Origin: Omnitrophica WOR_2 bacterium RIFCSPHIGHO2_02_FULL_45_21
Lineage (GTDB): Bacteria; Omnitrophota; Gorgyraeia; Gygaellales; UBA12090
Length of the DNA: 44,552 nucleotides
Assembly (NCBI GenBank): GCA_001805575.1
Contig: MHGN01000071.1
Coordinates: 1-44,552 of the forward strand
Direction of reading: 5' to 3'
Every line of letters begins with the position of its first letter. Position 1 is the first letter of the stretch. The notes under the pieces were generated by a model, which saw only the letters and a program-made list of their open reading frames with translations, had not been told where the DNA came from and made no database searches. Below, piece after piece: positions 8,115-15,839 of this stretch. The translations under genes and the position numbers were made by a program.

Positions 8115-9416
8115 ATGAATGCCATGATTGGAGATTACAAAGGTAAGAAAGTAACCGTGGTGGGCTTAGCCAGGAGCGGATATGCGGCCGCGCGCCTATT
8201 AAAGGATATCGGCTCAGAGGTATATGTTACGGATAGCGCCGATAATGACCGGGTGAGAACCCTGGCTAAAGATTTGAAAAGGCAGGGTATCTACGTTGAA
8301 ACCGGCAGGCATTCCCTTGATTTCATCAGGAATAAGGACCTGGTGGTGAGTTCTCCCGGAGTAAGCAATAAATCGCAAGCGTTTCTCTGGGCTGATCAAT
8401 TGAAGATTCCGGTGATCAGCGAGATAGAGCTATCCTGGTCGCTTTGTCCGGCAACCGTTATTGCTATTAGCGGAACTAACGGTAAGACAACGGTAACTAC
8501 CCTCCTCGGCAAAGTTTTGGAAGCAGCCGACAGGCGGGTATGGACCTTGGGCAACATAGGAAAACCCTTTGCGCAAGAAGTAATGAATATGAATAGCGAT
8601 GATTTTGTTTCCCTGGAAGTCAGCTCTTTTCAATTAGAGAGAATTACTGCCTTTAAACCGAAGGTCTCGGCTATATTAAACTTTACCCGCGACCATTTGG
8701 ATAGATACGGGGATATGTCCGAATATCTGGCGGCAAAAAAACGTATCTTTAGAAATCAGTCTCGCGACGATTACCTTGTTCTAAATTATGACCAGCCGAT
8801 CTTAAGGAACCTCGCCAAAGAAAGCAAAGCCAAAGTAATTTTCTTTAGCGCAAGACTCCTGCCTGTCCGGCAGGCAGGCAAGACGCAAGACGCAAGACGC
8901 TGTCTAAATTCCAATCATTACGCAGTTATGGCTGTGGCTAAAATTTTTGCTGTCCCCGAAGCCCGCTGTATGGAGGCCTTCCGTAATTTTAAAGGAGTAG
9001 AACACCGCCTGGAACAGGTACGCACTATCAATGGCATAGAATTCATCAATGACTCAAAGGCAACTAATGTTGATTCTACTGTATGGGCTTTGCATACTAT
9101 GCTTAAGCCAACTATCCTTATCGCCGGCGGCAGGGATAAAAATAGCGACTATCGCCTGATTTCGGATTTAATCAAACAAAAAGTTAAACTCATTATCTTG
9201 ATCGGCGAGGCAAGAGAAAAAATCCGCACTGCCTTTAAGGGACTGCTGTCTATTGAGGAGGCCTCATCCCTTGAAGAAGCAACCCAGAAGAGTTTTCAAC
9301 GCGCGCAGGAAGGCGACTGCATACTGCTTTCTCCCATGTGCGCCAGCTTTGATATGTTTTCAGATTATGAACACCGGGGAAGGGTGTTTAAAGAGATAGT
9401 CGGTAAGTTGGAATAA
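8115..9416 (+). CDS. murD: UDP-MurNAc-L-alanine:D-glutamate ligase MurD
   Basis: Mur ligase adding D-glutamate, 433 residues from the ATG at 8115. The track start at 8079 is a TTG that would add 12 residues with no family resemblance; 8124 is another option. The N-terminal nucleotide-binding fold reads VTVVGLARSG, the ATP loop GTNGKTT starts at residue 120, and NFTRDHLDRYG and FINDSKATNVDS are typical. Residues about 246-262 are unusual: the segment before the conserved HNxxN-like block, here LNSNHYAVMAV, is encoded by a GCAAGAC heptamer array split by a palindrome, and looks short and rewritten relative to other MurD proteins. Its stop overlaps the ftsW start (TAATG). Confidence 0.94.
   Translation: MNAMIGDYKGKKVTVVGLARSGYAAARLLKDIGSEVYVTDSADNDRVRTLAKDLKRQGIYVETGRHSLDFIRNKDLVVSSPGVSNKSQAFLWADQLKIPVISEIELSWSLCPATVIAISGTNGKTTVTTLLGKVLEAADRRVWTLGNIGKPFAQEVMNMNSDDFVSLEVSSFQLERITAFKPKVSAILNFTRDHLDRYGDMSEYLAAKKRIFRNQSRDDYLVLNYDQPILRNLAKESKAKVIFFSARLLPVRQAGKTQDARRCLNSNHYAVMAVAKIFAVPEARCMEAFRNFKGVEHRLEQVRTINGIEFINDSKATNVDSTVWALHTMLKPTILIAGGRDKNSDYRLISDLIKQKVKLIILIGEAREKIRTAFKGLLSIEEASSLEEATQKSFQRAQEGDCILLSPMCASFDMFSDYEHRGRVFKEIVGKLE
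8850..8898 (+). repeat. Heptamer array split by a palindrome inside murD
   Basis: GCAAGAC occurs at 8850-8856, then after exactly 21 bases at 8878-8884, 8885-8891 and 8892-8898. The 21-base interruption, with the following bases, forms a palindrome with arms CCTGCCTG and CAGGCAGG around TCCGG. Four identical heptamers plus a nested palindrome lie in frame within an essential gene. 21 bases is three heptamers and seven codons, so neither phase is disturbed. Confidence 0.85.
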
Positions 9417-10513
9417 TGCGTAAGCTCAGAATATCTCTCTCGATGATTGTTTTTACATTAATCGCCATTGGCATCGTGATGGTTTACAGTTCAACGGCGA
9501 TCTATGCCTGGCAGAAATACAGCGATAGCGCTTATTTTCTTAAGCGGCATCTGTTCTTTATTTTTATCAGCGTTCTCTGTACCGCGTCGGTGATGTCTTT
9601 TGATTACCGCATCTTAAGTAAATATGCAAAAATACTAGTTTTGCTTTCTTTGTTTTTCTTGATCCTCCTGCAAATTCCCGGAGTCAGCCGTGAAATAGCC
9701 GGCGCAAAGAGGTGGTTTCGGCTGTTTCGGGGTTTGAGTTTTCAGCCCTCAGAATTTGCCAATTTGGCAGTGATTATCTATGCGGCTTCATTTCTTTCGC
9801 GCAAAGGGCTGGCCAGGATGGAACAGTTTAGCTTTGGCTTTCTGCCTGTGCTCGCAGTCTTAGGCATGGTGAACTTCTTAGTTTTGATTCAGCCGGATTT
9901 GGGAACAGTGGTTGCCCTGAGCATGGTTGTTTTCATTATGCTTTTTATTGCAGGAGCGCGCCTAAGGTATCTTAACTATATATTTCTATCAACCCTGCCT
10001 TTTTTGTACCTTTTGATTTTCAACGTTCCTTATCGCCGGGTGAGGATAATGGCCTTTTTAAATCCCTGGGCTGATTCCTTAGGTTCAGGATTTCAGCTTA
10101 TTCAATCTCAGGTTGCCTTGGGCTGCGGCGGAATATTCGGAAGGGGCCTGGGTAAAAGCCTGCAGAAATTATTCTATCTGCCGGCGGCGCATACTGATTT
10201 TATATTTTCAATTCTCGGCGAAGAATTAGGCTTTTTTGCTACGGCAGCGGTGGTAGGTTTATTTATCCTTCTTTTTCTCTATGGCTGTAAGATTGCAAAA
10301 TCCACGCGGGATACCTTTGGCGCTTTCTTAAGTTTAGGAATCATTTCGCTGCTTTCCTTAAAAGCGATCCTTAATATCGGTGTAAGTATCGGCATATTTC
10401 CCACAAAGGGCCTGCCGCTTCCTTTTATCAGCTACGGCGGTTCATCTTTAGTCGTGGATATGATTAGTTTCGGGCTTCTGCTTAATGTCGCCAGATTCGC
10501 GGTTGAGCCATGA
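9416..10513 (+). CDS. ftsW: Septal peptidoglycan polymerase FtsW (SEDS family)
   Basis: A 365-residue SEDS-family membrane glycosyltransferase that polymerises lipid II at the septum with FtsI. It has about ten transmembrane helices. Signatures include AKRWFRLFRGLSFQPSEF, a long central hydrophobic region with IQPDLGT, the extracellular AHTDFIFSILGEELG and the C-terminal GLPLPFISYGGSS. Location in the dcw cluster next to murG separates it from the second SEDS protein, RodA, at 35038. It overlaps murD by one base and murG by four (ATGA), consistent with translational coupling. Confidence 0.95.
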   Translation: MRKLRISLSMIVFTLIAIGIVMVYSSTAIYAWQKYSDSAYFLKRHLFFIFISVLCTASVMSFDYRILSKYAKILVLLSLFFLILLQIPGVSREIAGAKRWFRLFRGLSFQPSEFANLAVIIYAASFLSRKGLARMEQFSFGFLPVLAVLGMVNFLVLIQPDLGTVVALSMVVFIMLFIAGARLRYLNYIFLSTLPFLYLLIFNVPYRRVRIMAFLNPWADSLGSGFQLIQSQVALGCGGIFGRGLGKSLQKLFYLPAAHTDFIFSILGEELGFFATAAVVGLFILLFLYGCKIAKSTRDTFGAFLSLGIISLLSLKAILNIGVSIGIFPTKGLPLPFISYGGSSLVVDMISFGLLLNVARFAVEP

Positions 10514-11601
10514 ACCGCCTAAAATTACTCATTGCCTCCGGAGCAAGCGCCGGGCACTTGTATCCGGCGCTTGCCTTTGCTGAAAAGCTGCGCGAGAAAG
10601 AAGCAAACCTGGATATTGCCTTTGTTTCTTCGCGGCGCGGCGGCATAGAAGAGAGCATTAGCGGGCGCGGATTCAGGCTATTTTTTATCTCCGTATTGCC
10701 ATTTAGTTTCAAATCATTTAAGAAGTTCTTTCCTGCCTTTTTTAGTTTTATCAGGTCCTTTTTAGAGTCTTTCTTAATCATTGAAAAATTCAGGCCCGAT
10801 GTTGTTGTAGGCTTTGGCTCTTATGTGAGTTTTCCCGTTCTCTTAGAGGCCGCCTTATTTAAGAAAGCAACCGTTATTCATGAGCAGAATGTTTCTTTAG
10901 GCCTTGCCAATAAGGGTTTAAGCTTCTTCGTTGATAAGGTAGCAGTGGGTTTTAAGCAAACAGAGAATTTCTATGCCAAGGCAACATTCACAGGCAATCC
11001 GTTAGGGAAATCTTTGCGTAAAGCAGGCAAAGATGAAGCCAGGCGTTTTTTCAATTTAGAAGATAAGTTTACCATTTTAACGGTTGGCGGAAGCCAGGGC
11101 GCGCATAAGATAAATAGCGAGTTTAAAAACTCTGTCTGTCTGATAGAGAAAAAAGAGGATTTTCAGTTTATTCACCTAACCGGGAAAAGCGATTATAATG
11201 ACTTGAAAAAATATTACTCTTGTATTACAATGAGACATCGTGTTTTTGATTTTTTAGAGCCGATGCATCTTGCCTATAGCCTGGCTGATTTGGTCGTAAG
11301 CCGCGCCGGAGCGATAACCATAGCGGAGTTGGTTTATTTTCAAAAGGCAGCGCTCTTGATTCCCTATCCGTATGCCGGAGGCCATCAATTAGAAAATGCT
11401 TATGCTTTAGAAAAAGAAGCGGCAGCAATAGTGCTGAGAGAAGAAGATTTGGGGCGCCAGAGGCTCTCTGAGACTATAGCGAGGCTTATCCATTCTCCTC
11501 TTGAACGTCAGGCGCTTGAGCATAATATTCAGAAATTTGCCGTCCCTGATGCAGCCGGCAAGCTGGCAGAATTGGCTTTGTCTTGCTATAGGAAAGCATA
11601 A
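10510..11601 (+). CDS. murG: Lipid II synthase MurG (GT28 glycosyltransferase)
   Basis: A 363-residue GT-B fold enzyme that adds GlcNAc from UDP-GlcNAc to lipid I at the inner face of the membrane. The first glycine-rich loop reads SGASAGHLYPALAFA, a small departure from the common GGTGGHxxP, while the key His is kept. VGGSQGAHKIN, the donor-site SRAGAITIAEL and PYPYAGGHQLENA match the family. Length is normal. Its start overlaps ftsW by four bases. The stop codon falls in the loop of a hairpin that opens a 200-base palindromic region. Confidence 0.95.
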   Translation: MNRLKLLIASGASAGHLYPALAFAEKLREKEANLDIAFVSSRRGGIEESISGRGFRLFFISVLPFSFKSFKKFFPAFFSFIRSFLESFLIIEKFRPDVVVGFGSYVSFPVLLEAALFKKATVIHEQNVSLGLANKGLSFFVDKVAVGFKQTENFYAKATFTGNPLGKSLRKAGKDEARRFFNLEDKFTILTVGGSQGAHKINSEFKNSVCLIEKKEDFQFIHLTGKSDYNDLKKYYSCITMRHRVFDFLEPMHLAYSLADLVVSRAGAITIAELVYFQKAALLIPYPYAGGHQLENAYALEKEAAAIVLREEDLGRQRLSETIARLIHSPLERQALEHNIQKFAVPDAAGKLAELALSCYRKA

Positions 11602-11618
11602 AATACTTTCCTCTAGCA
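11584..11618 (+). repeat. Hairpin across the murG stop codon
   Basis: TGCTATAGGAAAG (11584-11596) pairs with CTTTCCTCTAGCA (11606-11618) with one mismatch around a 9-base loop holding the murG stop codon. There is no T run, so it is a poor terminator. Read on the opposite strand, the GGAAAG...CTTTCC core with its loop matches a hairpin at 29725-29747 in 18 of 21 positions, suggesting two copies of one small element in opposite orientation. Confidence 0.6.
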
Positions 11619-11622
11619 CTGC

Positions 11623-11795
11623 GAAAATCGCCTTCCCGCCCTTTATACTTTCGCGGCCAAAAACCGCCCCGCAGATGGCTGGGCGGATGGGTTTGGCCGC
11701 TCAAGTATTTCGCCAAGCAAGGAACCCCAGGCTTTAGCCTGGGAGGGGCTCCATTTTAAATAACGAGGCGGGAGTTATCGTCGGAGGCGATTTTC
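11623..11795 (+). repeat. Nested palindromic block between murG and the peptidase gene
   Basis: Outer arms GAAAATCGCC (11623-11632) plus TCCCGCC (11634-11640) pair with GGCGGGA (11767-11773) plus GGCGATTTTC (11786-11795). Inside are two independent hairpins: ATACTT..GCGGCCAAA (11645-11661) with TTTGGCCGC..AAGTAT (11692-11708), containing CCGCCC/GGGCGG at its tip, and CCCAGGCT (11726-11733) with AGCCTGGG (11736-11743). No open frame explains this structure. It resembles a miniature inverted-repeat element carrying smaller repeats, or a structured RNA. It fills most of the 210-base gap between murG and the peptidase. Confidence 0.75.
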
Positions 11796-11815
11796 TTGTT
11801 AGCATAACAATAGTG

Positions 11816-12607
11816 ATGGCTAAGCAAACTAAAATAAGCTTAATCATTTTCTATTTTCTCTTGTGCTTTCAGTCTAAGGGACTGCCTTTTGATGAGAAAG
11901 GATGGAAGAGCGAAAAAAGCACCCATTTTATTGTCTATTACAAAGAAGCGGATGGGAAGTTTGTCAGGCAGTCTGTTGATAAGGCCGAAGAATATTACAA
12001 AAGCATTGCCGAGAATTTAGGGTTTACCCGCTATGATTTCTGGCTCTGGGACAAGCGGGCAAAAATATACATTTATAACGATGCCGTAGATTACCGGAAA
12101 GCTACCGGCAAGCCTTCCTGGTCAGGAGGGGCGGCCTATTACCATGAGAAGGTGATTGAGACCTATCCCTGGGCGCAGGGATTTTTCCATTCGCTGCTTC
12201 CCCACGAATTGGGCCATATCATTTTTCGGGAATTTGTGGGTTCAGAGAACAATGCTCCCGTATGGCTTGATGAGGGGGTGGCGATGTATCAGGAAAAGCT
12301 AAAAAGATTCAACCTTAAGACTAAGTTACTGCAGGCGCTTGAGCAGGGAAAACTTATGCCTTTAAACAAATTATCCGAGCTTAATATCGCTTTCGTTAAT
12401 GACAAGGAAATAGTTGAGCTTTACTATCTAGAGGCATTAAGCGCGGTGGATTATCTGCTCAATAAGTTTGGCCGGGATAATTTTGTAGAATTATGCCGGC
12501 TCCTGAAAGAACGCAAGACATTTGACCAGTCAATCAATGGTGCCTATAGGGTTTTTAAGAATTTGGAAGACCTGAATAAGGCCTGGTTGAGGTATATTAA
12601 GGAATAA
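11816..12607 (+). CDS. Secreted gluzincin-type zinc metallopeptidase (peptidase MA-like)
   Basis: About 263 residues from the ATG at 11816 (the track uses the adjacent GTG at 11813). A hydrophobic N-terminus (residues about 5-20) looks like a signal peptide or anchor, so the enzyme should act outside the cytoplasm. HELGH at residues 130-134 is followed exactly 18 residues later by Glu153 in VWLDEGVAMY. This HExxH-x18-E layout is that of M1/peptidase-MA gluzincins, with two His and one Glu ligand to zinc. I cannot name a substrate. Its place between murG and murC in the dcw cluster is unusual. It overlaps murC by one base (TAATG), so co-expression is likely and a role in envelope maturation is possible but unproven. 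Confidence 0.8.
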   Translation: MAKQTKISLIIFYFLLCFQSKGLPFDEKGWKSEKSTHFIVYYKEADGKFVRQSVDKAEEYYKSIAENLGFTRYDFWLWDKRAKIYIYNDAVDYRKATGKPSWSGGAAYYHEKVIETYPWAQGFFHSLLPHELGHIIFREFVGSENNAPVWLDEGVAMYQEKLKRFNLKTKLLQALEQGKLMPLNKLSELNIAFVNDKEIVELYYLEALSAVDYLLNKFGRDNFVELCRLLKERKTFDQSINGAYRVFKNLEDLNKAWLRYIKE

Positions 12608-14022
12608 TGCAGCAAACAAAAACTTTTTCTAGAGAGAATACCCCGGGCGCCAGAGGATTACCTGCTAAACGGATACATTTTGTTGGCATAGGCGGAATTG
12701 GTATGAGTGGTATTGCTGCGATTATGTTCAAGCAGGGATACCGCGTAAGCGGCTCAGATATAAAAGAAAGCCTGATTACCGCAAAACTATCTTCTCTGGG
12801 AATAAAGGTCTGCTTAGGCCACGATGCATCCTATATCAGCGATGCCGAGCTCCTGGTATACTCATCCGCTGTCAAAGAAGATAATCCGGAATTGCAGGCT
12901 GCAAAAGCGAAAGGAATGAAGATTTTGAAAAGGGCTGAGGCCCTGGCGCAATTGATGCAGGATAAGGTCTCTATCGCAATCAGCGGAGCCCACGGTAAGA
13001 CCACCACCTGCGCTTTAGCCGGCCACCTCCTGCTTCAGGCAGGGTTTTCCCCGACCGTTGCCATAGGCGGAATCCTGCGCAATATCGGTGATAATTCCTG
13101 TGTGGGGGAGAGTAATTTTTTTCTGGCTGAGGCTGATGAATCGGACGGAACATTTTTATATTACCACCCGCACTATTCTATTGTTACCAATATTGACCGG
13201 GAACATCTTGATTTTTATAAGAATTGGCAAGACATCCTGAGCGCTTATAAAAAGTTTATCTCTCATACCAAAGATGGCGGATGTCTTTTTTGCTGCGGCG
13301 ATGACCCGGCAATCCGCTTAATCACGCCAGGATATAAGAAACGCATGCTCTCTTTTGGCTTATCCGGCGAAAACGATTTTTACCCCCGGAATTTACTCCT
13401 CAATGAGTTTTCTTCTATATTTGATTGCTATTATAGAGATGGATTCATTGGAAGGATGCATTTACCTTTAGCCGGCAGGCACAATATCTCAAACAGCTTA
13501 GCCGTAATTGCTTTGGGGATAGAACTGGGAATCAAGCCCCCAAGGATTGAAGAGGCCTTAGCTGTCTTTAAAGGCACTGAACGCAGGTTTCAGCTGAAGG
13601 CTAAGGCCAAAGGCATTAAGTTAATTGATGACTACGGACACCATCCTAGCGAGCTGCGGGTGACGCTTGAGGCGGCAAAAAATGTTAGGCACAAACGGCT
13701 GATCGTAGTTTTCCAGCCGCACCGCTTTAGCCGCACAAAATTCCTGATGCATGAATTTGCGGAAAGTTTATCTCTGGCAGATTGTATAATTCTTACTGAT
13801 ATCTATGCCGCTTCAGAAGAACCTATTGATGGCGTATCTTCAGAGGTTCTCTGTGATAAAATAAAAGAAAAACATCCCCTGGCCAAGGTTATCTATCTTA
13901 AAAAAGAAAAAGTAATTGAGCGGCTCCTTTCAATAGTAAGTTCAGGAGATTTAATCCTTACGCTGGGAGCAGGTGATATAGGAAAATTAAGCGATGAGCT
14001 GGCACAGCGGATTAAGGGCTAA
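12607..14022 (+). CDS. murC: UDP-N-acetylmuramate:L-alanine ligase MurC
   Basis: A 471-residue Mur ligase that adds L-alanine to UDP-MurNAc. It has an N-terminal Rossmann motif HFVGIGGIGMSG (about residues 19-30), the MurC-specific ATP loop GAHGKTTT starting at residue 127, ADESDGTF, NIDREHLDFY, and the C-terminal DDYGHHPSEL and FQPHRFSRTK. The first 15 residues before the conserved core include a segment encoded by CCCCGGGCGCC and look like a non-homologous extension. The start overlaps the peptidase stop (TAATG); the 3' end overlaps murB by 29 bases. Confidence 0.96.
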   Translation: MQQTKTFSRENTPGARGLPAKRIHFVGIGGIGMSGIAAIMFKQGYRVSGSDIKESLITAKLSSLGIKVCLGHDASYISDAELLVYSSAVKEDNPELQAAKAKGMKILKRAEALAQLMQDKVSIAISGAHGKTTTCALAGHLLLQAGFSPTVAIGGILRNIGDNSCVGESNFFLAEADESDGTFLYYHPHYSIVTNIDREHLDFYKNWQDILSAYKKFISHTKDGGCLFCCGDDPAIRLITPGYKKRMLSFGLSGENDFYPRNLLLNEFSSIFDCYYRDGFIGRMHLPLAGRHNISNSLAVIALGIELGIKPPRIEEALAVFKGTERRFQLKAKAKGIKLIDDYGHHPSELRVTLEAAKNVRHKRLIVVFQPHRFSRTKFLMHEFAESLSLADCIILTDIYAASEEPIDGVSSEVLCDKIKEKHPLAKVIYLKKEKVIERLLSIVSSGDLILTLGAGDIGKLSDELAQRIKG

Positions 14023-14878
14023 AATACTTTTTGATGAACCCTTATCAAAGCATACCACTTTACGGGTAGGCCCAAAGGCTCGACTCTGGATTGAGCCATA
14101 CGATGTCAAGGCGCTAAGGAGTGCGCTTCGCCAAGCACAAACCAATAAAAAGGGTTATCTGGTTATTGGTTTTGGTTCGAAGCTGCTGATCAAAAAAAAG
14201 AAAATCCCTTTAGCTATTCATTTAGGTTCAGCCAATTTTAAGAGGTGCGTAGCCCGGGGAACTGATATAATCGCCGGCGCGGGAGTTGCCCTGCCTAAAT
14301 TGATAAGCACCGCTTACGAACATAATTTAGGCGGATTAGAATTTTTAGCCGGGATACCGGCTACGGTCGGAGGCGCGGTAATGCTTAATGCCGGCGTTTC
14401 CTGGCCGAAGCGAATCGAGCTTGGTTCTTTTGTATCTGGGCTTGAGGTAATGGATAGGAATGGCAAGGTGATCAGCTTAGGCAGGCAAGATTTAGCTTTT
14501 GGTTATCGTAGTTCAAATCTTAAAGATTACATTATCCTGGGTGTCAAATTCAGCTTAGGGAAAAGAAAGAAAAGGGTGATTAAGTCAAGGATGCAAAGAT
14601 TCCGGGATTATCGCTTGAAAACTCAAGGCTCAAGGCTTCATTCAGCCGGATGTATTTTTAAGAACCCAGGCGCAGAGTCTAGCGGAAGGTTAATTGATTT
14701 GTGCGGTTTAAAAGGCAGGCGTATCGGAGATGCGCTTATTAGTGATAAGCATGCAAATTTTATCGTCAACCAGGGGAAGGCCTCGGCAGCCGATATCCTG
14801 GCTTTAATGCGTTTGACTCAAGAGGAAGTAAAAAAGAGATTTAAGGTCAATTTAGAACCGGAGATAGAGGTGATTTAA
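13994..14878 (+). CDS. murB: UDP-N-acetylenolpyruvoylglucosamine reductase MurB
   Basis: A 294-residue FAD-dependent reductase converting UDP-GlcNAc-enolpyruvate to UDP-MurNAc. The N-terminal LSKHTTLRVGPKA is the family start signature. The FAD-binding GLEFLAGIPATVGGAVMLNAG and the C-terminal GRLIDLCGLKG and HANFIVNQGKA are clear. The proton-donor position, usually Ser in a GSxFKNP context, is Cys220 here (SAGCIFKNP), a substitution found in part of the family and likely still active. Length fits the shorter type II MurB. A weak heptamer stretch (14614-14641) encodes the loop just before this motif. It overlaps murC by 29 bases and ddl by one. Confidence 0.94.
   Translation: MSWHSGLRAKILFDEPLSKHTTLRVGPKARLWIEPYDVKALRSALRQAQTNKKGYLVIGFGSKLLIKKKKIPLAIHLGSANFKRCVARGTDIIAGAGVALPKLISTAYEHNLGGLEFLAGIPATVGGAVMLNAGVSWPKRIELGSFVSGLEVMDRNGKVISLGRQDLAFGYRSSNLKDYIILGVKFSLGKRKKRVIKSRMQRFRDYRLKTQGSRLHSAGCIFKNPGAESSGRLIDLCGLKGRRIGDALISDKHANFIVNQGKASAADILALMRLTQEEVKKRFKVNLEPEIEVI
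14614..14641 (+). repeat. Weak heptamer stretch inside murB
   Basis: CTTGAAA, ACTCAAG, GCTCAAG and GCTTCAT follow at 7-base spacing, with CTCAAGG present twice in perfect tandem (14622-14635). It encodes the variable loop just ahead of the catalytic SAGCIF block. The protein length here looks normal, so this may be a rewritten loop rather than an insertion, or chance. I list it only as a possible member of the heptamer family. Confidence 0.3.
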
Positions 14879-15807
14879 TGGCTCGGAAGATGCGTATCGG
14901 GGTATTGATGGGCGGGACATCAGCTGAGCGGGAGATATCGCTTAAGTCAGGGAAAGCTGTGCTGAGAGCGCTGCAGTCCGCTAGAGAGGATGCGCTGGCT
15001 ATTGATATCAAGAAAGCGGATAAAAATTATGTTACGGATTTACTATTTTCCTACGATATTGACCTCGCCTTCCTGGCCTTGCATGGCAGTTTCGGAGAAG
15101 ACGGCACAATTCAAGCAATTTTGGATCTGATGCGTATTCCTTATACCGGCTCAGCCGCTTTTGCCAGCAGATTGAGTATGGATAAGCTTGCCTCACGCAG
15201 GCTCTTTGAGGCAGCAGGTTTAGCTGTCCCCCGCTATTTTGTTTTTGATAAAAAGCATAGGCGCGGCAGTACTTCTTTTGCCTTTCCCTTAGTAGTGAAG
15301 CCGTCAGGGTGCGGCTCAAGCATCGGATTATCTATCATTGATAATCAAAAAGAGCTCAAGGCCGCTATAGATTTAGCTTTTAAATACGATAGGTGCGTTT
15401 TGGTTGAAGAATATGTTGAAGGAAGGGAGATGACTGTCGGCATATTTGAAGATAGCCCCTTAGAGGCAATCGAGATAAGGCCAAGGCGGCGTTTTTTTGA
15501 CTATAAGGCAAAGTATGAACAGGGACAGGCCGACTATATTGTGCCTGCACCGCTGCCTTTAAAGACAATGCAGGTATTAAAGGATACCGCGCTGAAGGCG
15601 CATACTTTATTAGGCTGCTTTTTCTTTTCCCGCGTAGATATTATCCTCAATAATAAAGATATACCCTATGTCCTGGAAGTAAATACCATACCGGGCTTTA
15701 CCGCAACCAGCCTGCTTCCTAAGGCAGCTCTGCATAAAGGCATACCGTTTCAGGAATTGGTTTTAGCAATAGCCCGGGCGGCCCTGGGTGCCGAAAAACA
15801 AAAATAG
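14878..15807 (+). CDS. ddl: D-alanine--D-alanine ligase
   Basis: A 309-residue ATP-grasp enzyme making the D-Ala-D-Ala dipeptide used by MurF. It has the N-terminal GVLMGGTSAEREISLKSG, the substrate-loop LALHGSFGEDGTIQ, the ATP-binding VVKPSGCGSSIG and the C-terminal EVNTIPGFTATSL with Mg2+-binding residues. It is a compact DdlB-type protein, the usual partner of murC-murB in dcw clusters. The start overlaps the murB stop by one base. The stop codon is the first triplet of a heptamer array that runs up to the ftsQ start. Confidence 0.96.
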   Translation: MARKMRIGVLMGGTSAEREISLKSGKAVLRALQSAREDALAIDIKKADKNYVTDLLFSYDIDLAFLALHGSFGEDGTIQAILDLMRIPYTGSAAFASRLSMDKLASRRLFEAAGLAVPRYFVFDKKHRRGSTSFAFPLVVKPSGCGSSIGLSIIDNQKELKAAIDLAFKYDRCVLVEEYVEGREMTVGIFEDSPLEAIEIRPRRRFFDYKAKYEQGQADYIVPAPLPLKTMQVLKDTALKAHTLLGCFFFSRVDIILNNKDIPYVLEVNTIPGFTATSLLPKAALHKGIPFQELVLAIARAALGAEKQK

Positions 15808-15839
15808 TATATAGTATATCGCTAATCGCCTATCGCAAA
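15805..15839 (+). repeat. Heptamer array filling the ddl-ftsQ gap
   Basis: Five heptamers run without a break from the ddl stop codon to the first base of the ftsQ ATG: TAGTATA, TAGTATA, TCGCTAA, TCGCCTA, TCGCAAA. The first two are identical and the last three share TCGCNNA. No Shine-Dalgarno sequence lies before ftsQ, so the array makes up the whole 5' context of that gene. The ending CGCAAATGGC is shared exactly with the array in front of mreD. Confidence 0.75.

Noticed and set aside
11407-11737. Small ORFs over the murG end and the palindromic block
   Set aside because: They run through stem sequences and the murG 3' end in other frames, with no family resemblance and no ribosome binding site.
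14614-14641. Certain heptamer insertion in murB
   Set aside because: Only two units are perfect and the protein has the normal length here; kept as a low-confidence feature, not as a clear array.
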